Source of the DNA: Gorsachius magnificus
Taxonomy: Eukaryota > Chordata > Aves > Pelecaniformes > Ardeidae
DNA: 64,000 bases
Assembly: GCA_034008185.1 (NCBI GenBank)
Contig: CM067095.1
Coordinates: 1,162,610 to 1,226,609 of the forward strand
Reading direction: 5' to 3'
Shown here: positions 27,601 through 36,600 of the stretch, one piece after another
Position numbering within the stretch: the stretch's first letter is position 1
How the letters are laid out: the number at the start of each line of letters is the position of its first letter
Program-made: the position numbers and the translations under genes
The notes under the pieces: generated by a model
Databases searched by the model: none
Told to the model about the DNA's origin: nothing
The model's input: only the letters and a program-made list of their open reading frames with translations

Positions 27601-30600
27601 TCCTGGTTAAAGAGGCAATGAATGAATGAAAATATGAAATAGTCTGCAGCCCACAAAGGGGACGGGAAGCACTTAGGTAAATGGGTACCCAGGGTGCCCC
27701 GCTGGCCTCTGGCTGCTGGGCTGCTTTCCCACAAAAAGAGCTGCTCTAACACGTCTCGAAGGCAGCGGGGAACGCGGACACCAGGACAGAGCAGGCTTTT
27801 GAAATTCAACCTTTTCTTCTTGGTGTTTTTCTGGCTGCAAAGGTATTTTTCACTCTCAGCCAGAGCGAGGCGGTGCCGTTCGCTCCTGCTTCATCCCTGG
27901 GCAAAGGGAATTGGTGGTGAGGTGACAGCCGTCAGCAGAAGGAGGAAAAAGGGGGATTTAACCTGTGCGGGGGCCTGGCGGCCGAAGCACGGCCACGTGC
28001 TGGGGCCACTGTTGTGGGGATGGCGGTGGCCACGCTGGCGGGCGCAGTGCCTGGCTGCGCTCCTGAATGCGGGAGGAAAACCAGCAGTGAGGCTCCCTTT
28101 GGGGAGAGTTCAAGGCGAGGATTTTGAACATATGACTTCAAAGGGCATGAAAGGGGAAGGAAGCGATGGCTATCAGGAGACGGGTTTAACCACATTAAAA
28201 GAGTCATCACCCCCACTGAGACTTTGGCTCCATCCAGCTTTGATCCATTTTTTATCCATATTTCCTTTCATTTCTCCCCTTTTGTTGGCACACGATGGGG
28301 GAATCGATACCGGAGCGAGCGATGCGGAGGCGTGCTCTGGTTCTTAATCCCATCCCCGAGCCCGCTCCGAAGCCGCGCGCCCTGCCTGGCGCTGCCGCTC
28401 CCGTTCCTGATCACGCTGAGAACTGCGACGAGAGCTGTTGGACGCAGCCCGTGATCGCTCCCAGCCCGACCCGCGGGGCGGTTGGCACACGAAGTCCCGG
28501 CAGTTTGAGCATCCCAGCTCAGCTCGCCCAGCAAAGCCCCCGTGGCCAGCGCAGCCCCCGTCCCTTCGCCGCCTTTCAGCTGCCCGCTCCCAAAATGAGC
28601 CGCATCTCCAAAATCTGATCTCCCAAAAGCTCTCAAGGCAGAAGGACTTTGGGTTGGGTTTTTTTTTCTTTTTGCCAAGAACCTTATCCCGCGCTTCAGC
28701 CCGAGACAGCAGGGACATTTTTGTAAGAGTTGGATAGACGTTAGGGGAGGTGGTGGCGGGGAAAGGGAACACCAGAGAGAAGGGGAACTTGCTGTAAGTG
28801 ATGAGAGCATTCATCCTCTTAAAATAATTAATAAATGATTAACAGCATAAATTACCATAAGATGTGTTATGACATATTGCAGGGACATTTATAAATGTCT
28901 ATGGCTGAGTTTATAGCAGCCTTTACGCAGCCCTCATAAATTGAGGCGTGTAAATCAACGTGGCTGTCTCTAAATAGGTTAGAACACATCTTAAAATAAT
29001 TTATAAGGGATAAGGCAATTTCTATATGCCTGTATTAACAAAGTCTTCATAAATACAGTCTTCACCCAGGCTCATCCTATTATAACTCAGTTTCTGCATT
29101 AGACACCCGAGAGATGATAAAAGCGTTGTCCCTTCGCGGTGTCATTGGGGACACGGTGCCGACAAACCGGTTACCTGCCCCGGTCCTTCCCAGAGAGCAG
29201 GCGCTTGGTGACGCCTCACAGCCCCCGTCCTGCCTGTGGGACGGAGCCGCCCCAGGAGCCCCCGTCCTGCCGTGGGACGGAGCCGCCCCAGGAGCCCCCG
29301 TCCTGCCCGTGGGAGGAGCCCCCCAGGAGCCCCCGTCCTGCCCGTGGGACGGAGCTGCCCAGGACGGAGCCACCCCAGGAGCCCCCGTCCTGCCCGTGGG
29401 ACGGAGCTGTCCCAGGAGCCCCCGTCCTGCCCGTGGGACGGAGCCGCCCCAGGAGCCCCCGTCCTGCTCGTGGGACGGAGCTGTTCCAGGAGCCCCCGTC
29501 CTGCCCACAGGATGGAGCCGTTCCAGGAGCCCCCCTCCTGCCCCCATCCTGCCCGCGGGACGGAGCCGCCCCAGGAGCCCCCGCGGGGCAGGACACCGGC
29601 ACGCAGCATCGCCCGGCTTGAGGCAGCTCATCCACATGCAAGGGAGAGCGTGGAGCAACTGGCGGTGCCACAGCCTCTGGGTGAGCATCGCTCCCGAACG
29701 CCTCTTGGTGTGCAACGCGCCCAAGCGCCCATCGCCGCCGGGACGTGCTTTCCCACCCCCTCTAGCCCCCAGCGCCCAGATGAGGTATAAGGAAAGGAGA
29801 GGCAGGAGCCCCCCTTACCTTTACAGGCCCCGGCGGCTCCCAGGTGGTAGATGCCGGCCAAGATGCGCCAGATGGCCGCCTGCTCCTCCGCCGTGATGCC
29901 CAGCGTGCCCATGGCAGCCCGGAGCTGGGCAAAAGCCGCCGAGGCTTTCTGCTTCTCCTCGGGCTGCAGGTGGGAAGAGATGGGAGAGGAAACGTCATTG
30001 CCGAGGCCAGAGCATCCCGGGCGCCGGCACAGGGATACACACAGGGGGAGGCAACAGGGCCTGTGGAAACCATATGGCCGGCAAGGAGAAAGCAATAAGG
30101 GACTCTAGGAACAGTTTGGACAGCAGCGGGAGAACCCGCGGCAGGTTCCTCAAGAGCCTGGTGTCAGGAGCAAGCCTGGGTGCATCCCGTTGTGCACCAC
30201 CATGCAATTCCCACTTCAGCAGCCTCCAGGGAAAGGTTAAGCAGCAGCTGGAAGTCGATGTTTTATAACTTCTCGCTAAATGCACCCGCCCGCAGGCGCG
30301 CTGGGGCCGGCTGAGCAGCTCCCAGCCACCAGCAGGACCTTATCTGCCCACCTCCAACACCGCGGCCCCCTCCACGACGCCAGCAATGCTTTTTCAATGT
30401 GCAGCCCCACTGCAAAATTAGGGATTTTTTCCCCTGAATTGAGGATTTTCAACGCAGGCACATGCAGCCCCGGGGCCAGACACCGCAGGCGGGCTCCAGC
30501 GGGCAGCATCCCCGTCTTGGCAAGGACCAGCCCACCGGGTCTGAAGGATTTCGGCTCCTGCAGGGGCAGCTACTAATAAGAAAAGACAGCTGAGCTCTGT

Positions 30601-33600
30601 GATTTCTCCAGCCTCAGATACCCCAAATACTTGTGACACCAGTGCCACAGCAGGGGTTATCCACCCCCACTGCTGCGGGGATGAAGGCAGGGATGCCGCC
30701 AGTCAGCACCCAGAGCACCGTTCAGAAAGGAAAATCTGCCAGATCTCCCCCAAACTCCAAGCCAAACCAGATGCAGCACATCACCGCTCAGGATTTCACC
30801 CCCCTGGGGAGCTTTTGGGTGGTTCACCCTTCCACGTTCCTGTCCCCAGTGTCCTGGGGGATGGACAACCCATGCTGAACCAAATGGCCAAGCCCGGCTT
30901 TCCAGGGACACGTGTGTGCCATGGGGAATGTCACTGGGAAGGAGAAGTGCTGGTGGGGACAGTGCCTGCCCCCTTTGCAGGGCGTGCGCTCCCCGAATGG
31001 GAGAGGTGCTGCCCGGCTCCCGCCGCCCCTCTGCATCCCGGCAGGAAAACCCTCCCTGCTGGGATGGGGAACCCACAGGAATCGGGGGTTGCAAAAAGAG
31101 AGTAAAACCCCATCTCTGAACCCAAATCTACTGCTGCATGGGCAGGGCACCTCTCCGTGCCCTCCCTGAGAGCCATGGCTCACGCAGCTGATTCCTTTGG
31201 CCGTCAGACCGGAGCAGGAGCTACCTAATGGAGATGGAATACTGAATTCATCGATAGCTGATGTAACCGCAGATTCCTGCGATGCAGCCCAGCGCTTGGG
31301 CTCGTAGGCATCTGCCGCGTCTTTGCAAATGGCTCAGGCTAATGAGGAGCCAGTGCTGGAAATCAAATGCAATACTTTCAGCCCCTAAAAATTGCATTCT
31401 GGGCTCTCCAAAGGATGCACTCACCCCCCAGGAGCTGCTTCCACAGGGAAACAGCAGGGGTTGTTGGCCCCGGAGCAGCAGGCTCTGTCCCCAGGGTGGA
31501 CGGGGGTGTCCGAAACCCAAGCACGGACACCAGGCAGCAGCAGCCCGGGTGCCCGCAGCTCCCCTGCTCCCGCGGGGCTGTCGGAGGGGTGCTGGAGGCG
31601 GTTGGGCAGACCCTTCCTCACACCCCGACACTCGCTCCCGCCCTCCATGCACCTCCCGAGTCACCCAGCAGCCCAGGACCCCAACACCTCCTCCAACCGG
31701 GGGTGATGACGAGTGTGCACTGCAGCATCCCGGGGCGGGTGGCTGCCCGGCTCCGGCATTTCTCCCTACCTTCGAGAGGGGCTGGATCCCAAAGGAATTG
31801 CTCTCAGCCGCCTGGTGCAAGTGCAGCATCGTCCTGGAAGTCGTTACAGAAAATGTGACTCCAACTCCCTCCTGTCCCCGGCACTCCCAAGCCCCTGCCC
31901 TCTCCAACACCCGCAGAGCCCCTTTGCCTTTACGGCAACATTCAAGGGGCCTCATCGGGAAAGGCTCCGGCAGCTCTGCCCGGGAAAGGCAGAAGTGAGC
32001 AGGGAAAGGGCCCTCTGCCTCGCCTGATCAGCCCAATTTCATTTTTAGTGAAGGGGCAAAAAAAAGCACCAGAAGACGCTCCCGTTGCCTAGAAAATCTC
32101 CACTACATCAGCCTGTAAAAAGCCCTGCAGCGTGACTAATGCGATCACCCTCACGATCTCTTTCTTATCAGAGAGGTCTCAAAAGCCACATTGCTGGAGT
32201 AAACGTGGGCATAAATCAGGGGGGAGCCCCTCGGCGATGGGGGTACCCCTCAGCTGAGCACCAGGCAAGGAGCGGAGCCGCCTGGTGCCGTGGGACCCCC
32301 ACACCCACCTCTGCGCCGCATCCAGCCCCGCCAGCATCAGGGGGAAGACGTTGAAGCTGCTCTCTCCGTGAGGCTGCAGGGCGACGCGGCCCTTCTCCAG
32401 CAGCATGGTCTGGGGGAGGGAGCGGGGGCAGGCATGAGCGGCAGCCCCCAGCCCCTCCATGCAGGCAGGGACAGCCCCCCCGTGCAGGCAGGGTGCCCGG
32501 GCAAGCCGGGCACACCGGCAAGAGAGGGGACAGTGGCACCCAGAGATGGGGAGATGCTGCTGGGGGCCGTCAGGGAGGGGCTGGGTTTCTCCTCGCCGGG
32601 CCATGGCTGGCTTTGGAGGAGCCATGTCCTGCAGGTTGCACAAGCAAGAGCCAAACCACGCCCCAGGCGCGCACCAAGGGGCAACATTTCAGCGCATGGG
32701 TGCAATACCCACTGTCCCCCCACCTGCAGAGGTCTGGGCAATGCGATGGCCCTGGCAGGGATGCTGCAGTCCCTGTGTCCCAGCAATGGATAAGCTATTG
32801 CCTGGGCTTGAGACAAGCCTAGATCTGCCTCCAGCCTTGCCAAGGTTGTTCAATGCCAGCACTGGGACCCCCCCAGTTGTCCCGCCCTCCCACAAGCACC
32901 CCAGGAAGGTACTAATGGTCCGGAGACTGAATGCTCCCAGGGGCATGATCCTGCTCTGGTGCAAGGACGGCCACACGGGCCATCAGCTTCCTGCCGGTAC
33001 CTGGGGCAGAGGAGGGGCATCCCTGGGAAGCCCTGGTGCTCCCCACGAGCAGACACCAGCTCAAGCCCTCTCCTCCATCAGATGGGGCCCAGGGCCATGG
33101 GCAGCTTGGATTAAAATGCCTTTGCAAACAGCCCTGACGGTGAGAAAAGCCCTCAGAGGCTTCTGCTCAAGGCAGACGAGTAAGGTGCTGCTAATGAAAT
33201 GCTGAATTATACATTTCCCAATAAACGTTTCACTCCAGCGCTGTTCTGTGCTCCCTGCCAGGGTGGGGGGGCGGGCAGGTTGTGGGGGACCCCGCCGCAC
33301 TGCTGGCAGAGCTCCTGCTCAGCTGTGATCTGGGGGCACCTCTGGTCTGGGGGAGAAGCAGAGCAGAGCATCACTCCTCTAGCACCAGCCAGGCTGGGAC
33401 ACGGCACAAGGGCTGCTCACCCCCGTCCGGGGACCTCCGGGCTCAGCCACAGCCCCCCCACCCAGCCAGGCGAGGGCCCGCGGGGTACCTGGAGGTGGGC
33501 AGGGTTATCCGGCCGGTGGCACTGAAATCCAGCGACAGGACCATGGAGAAGCGCGTGGAGCTGCTGCTGTGGCCGGTGGTCACTGATCCAAAGGCTCCCA

Positions 33601-36600
33601 GGACCGTGAACATCGCCTGGATCTTCTCCACTGCAAAATCAGCACCGGCAGCCCCCTGAGCCACCCTGCCATGGCTGTAGCCCTGCATTGCTTCGGTGCC
33701 CGCCGGGAGAGAGCCAGACCACACCACCCGCTGCTGCGCCAGAGCAGCCTCAGGGCTGCAAACAAGCGCTGGAGGAGGCTTCTCCTCCTGGCTGCACCTC
33801 TGCCGGCTCCTCCCGGGGCTCTGACCCAGCGCACAGGGACCTGGGCACCAGGGTTATGCATGGCTTAGCATCCCGCACCCCGACAGCACACGTGTCGGCA
33901 GCAAGGGCACGTGCCAGCCTGCCCACACCTCCACCCGGCTCCAGGCTGTTCATCAGCCCTTGGCAAGAGCTTGGTGTACCCAGAGCTCGCTCCGAAATCC
34001 AAACCTGCCCTCTAAGGCTACTCCTTGCTCAACAGAGCTTCCTCTCACGTCACCAGTAACTTGATCAGATGGGACAAGTGCTGCCCCAAACACTCAAGTA
34101 ATGCCCGTCTGGTGCTTACTCGGGTGGTTATCAAAATAGCAAATCTGTTGGGTCTGGGACAGGTAAGAGGCAGGAGCACTCACAGCCCCGCTGCTCGCCT
34201 GCCCCCCCTGGGCTGCAGCCCCGTGGCCCCACCAGCCCCTGCTGCGGTGGCACAGCCGCACGGAGCCACCCCAACGGAGCACGAATCAGACCAGGGACGC
34301 ATCAAATGGAGGCCATTGGATGGAAACAGCATCACCTTCGTGCTTGCATGCACTCCCTGGCCTGCATGGACACGCTCTGTGCACTGACTCTGCCCAGCAC
34401 CAAGCACCCCGCAGCCCCACTGCCAGTGCTCGGTGCGTCGCTGCCGGGGCTCGGAGCTTGCACGGCTCCTGGCCCCATCCCTGAGACCCTGCCATCCACA
34501 CTGCCCACCCGGCCCCATCCCTGAGACCCTGCCATCCACACTGCCCACCCGGCCCCATCCCTGAGACCCTGCCATCCACCCACCCGGCCCCATCCCTGAG
34601 ACCCTGCCATCCACACTGCCCACCCGGCCCCATCCCTGAGACCCTGCCATCCACACTGCCCACCCGGCCCCATCCCTGAGACCCTGCCATCCACACTGCC
34701 CACCCGGCCCCATCCCTGAGACCCTGCCATCCACGCTGCCCGCTGTGCCCACCAGGTACTCCAGGGCACTCTGGCAGCATGTGGTCTTCCCAGCCCCGCT
34801 GCGCCCCAGGGGCACGATGGCCTGATCCTGCCGCTGCATCAGCAGGTTCCTGTAGGCTCTCTGTGCCACCGAGAAGATGTGCGGGGGCACGCTGTCCCGC
34901 TTCCCTTTGAACGCCTGCGGGCAGGGAAAGAGTGGGAGGGCACATCCCAAAACAACCCTTAGAGGTTCTCTCCTTGTGGAGAAAATCCTGAAGACATGTC
35001 ACGCTCATGGTGATGGTTTCTCCCCAGGGTACAGACCCCTCCCCCCGCAATTCCCAGGGAAAGGGGAAACACTGCCCGGCCTGGCCAGCCAAGCCTTGCT
35101 TGCACCAGCACCAGAGAGAGGGTTGGGGATGGACACAGGGAACCCGCAGCAGGACCTGCTCCAGATTGTCTGTGAGCAAGAGCTCTGCCAAGCGCCACCC
35201 CAGGCACTGCGCCCCTGGCCCATTCCCTCCCCAGCCCCGGCACCCCTGGACCACTCGGGGACTGCATTCACAGCAATACAGCTATTTTCTTCTGGAAACC
35301 AGGAAAACTGTGCTAGGAGCAGTGCCCAGCTGCAAGCATCCCTGGACCCGAGCATCCCCAGCCCTAAGTGTCCTCAGAGCATCCCTGGCTCCAAGTGTCC
35401 TCAGAGCATCCTCAGCCCCAAACATCTCCCAGAGCATCCCCAGCCCCAAACATCCCCAGCCCTGAATGTCCTCAGCGCATCCCCAGCCCCCAGCATCCCC
35501 CCGAGCATCCCCTGCCCCAAGCATCCCCAGCCCTGAATGTCCTCAGTGCATCCCCAGCCCCAAGCATCCCCTGCCGTGTCCCCAGAGCCCCAGCCTCCAT
35601 CCTTCCCTGCCCCGAGCATCCCTGGCGCTGAGTGTCCTCAGAGCGTCCCCGGCGCCTCCCGGCCGCGCTGTGACGGTTCCACGGCGCCATCTGCCGGCAC
35701 CACGGCCCCCGGCGCCCCCCCCCCCCCACGACGTCCCCACGGGGGTCGGTGGCCTCTTCCCACGGGAGATGTCGGGTGCCGCAGGGCCCGCCTCACCTTG
35801 CCCGAGCCGTAGCCAGCCGGGCGGCTGGCCCCGATGGCCACCAGAGCGGGACCGGCGTAGGTGTAGGGGAGCCGGGAGCAGTAGCGCTGCTGCAGCGTGT
35901 GCATGGCGCTGCACGCATTGAGGTTGACGAGCGCGGCCAGATCCTCGGCGTAATCCAGGCTGGGGGGGTTGGCCTGCAGAAGAGAGCCAGAGCCCCCCTC
36001 GAGCTCTGCCGTCGTGGCACGGGCTGTGCCAGACCCCACCGGCACCCCGGCCCCATCCAGCCCGGGCTGACGGCCCGAGCGATGGGCTGCCCCAGGTCTC
36101 ATCCTGCCCGGGTGCTGCCACGCACCAGGCGCTGCCAGCAGGGCTCCCATCCCTGTGCCAGCCAAAACCGAGGAGGGGGCTCACCCGCTGCACGCTGTCC
36201 TCGTCCACCTCGGTGACGCTGCCGTCCGCCTCCTGGCGCACCCTCACCCTCCCCGCCGGCAGCTCGGGCGTCCCCACGTCCGGCTTCAGCTGCGTGGCTG
36301 CAAGGAGAGGATGAGGAGTCCCCTCCTGCACGGCATGGCCGAGGCAGCCCGGGGCAGAGCCGGCTGCGGCGTGGGGAGCTGCCGAGGGGCCACCTCCAAC
36401 CGCAGCCCCACTGGGGCACGGCCTGGAGCAGCACCCGGCACCCACCCTGCGCCCGACCCACAGCCAGGCTGAGGACAGCTCTTAGCTTTGGCACTGGAAA
36501 GCAAGGGGAAGGCAAGTTACCGAGTGTGAATCCATCCTGCTGGACAAGCCAGACCTTCTCTGCTTCGTACCAAACGTCCCTCGGAGCCTGCGGGGAGGAG

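Larger units (their letters stand above)
21558..29818. other. MYO18B intron 11, 8.3 kb
   Basis: Largest intron of the gene here. Contains the repeats at 23448-23800, 24537-24572 and 29222-29590 and the AT-rich island at 28795-29110. The remaining sequence shows no exon with family similarity on either strand. Confidence 0.6.
29964..33488. other. MYO18B introns 10, 9 and 8
   Basis: Introns 29964-31769, 31834-32308 and 32410-33488. Unique GC-rich sequence; no repeats or RNA genes seen. Confidence 0.5.

Noticed and set aside
34471..34740. Protein repeat domain encoded by the 40-bp array
   Set aside because: The unit length is not a multiple of three, so each copy changes frame. The coding part is only the first copy.
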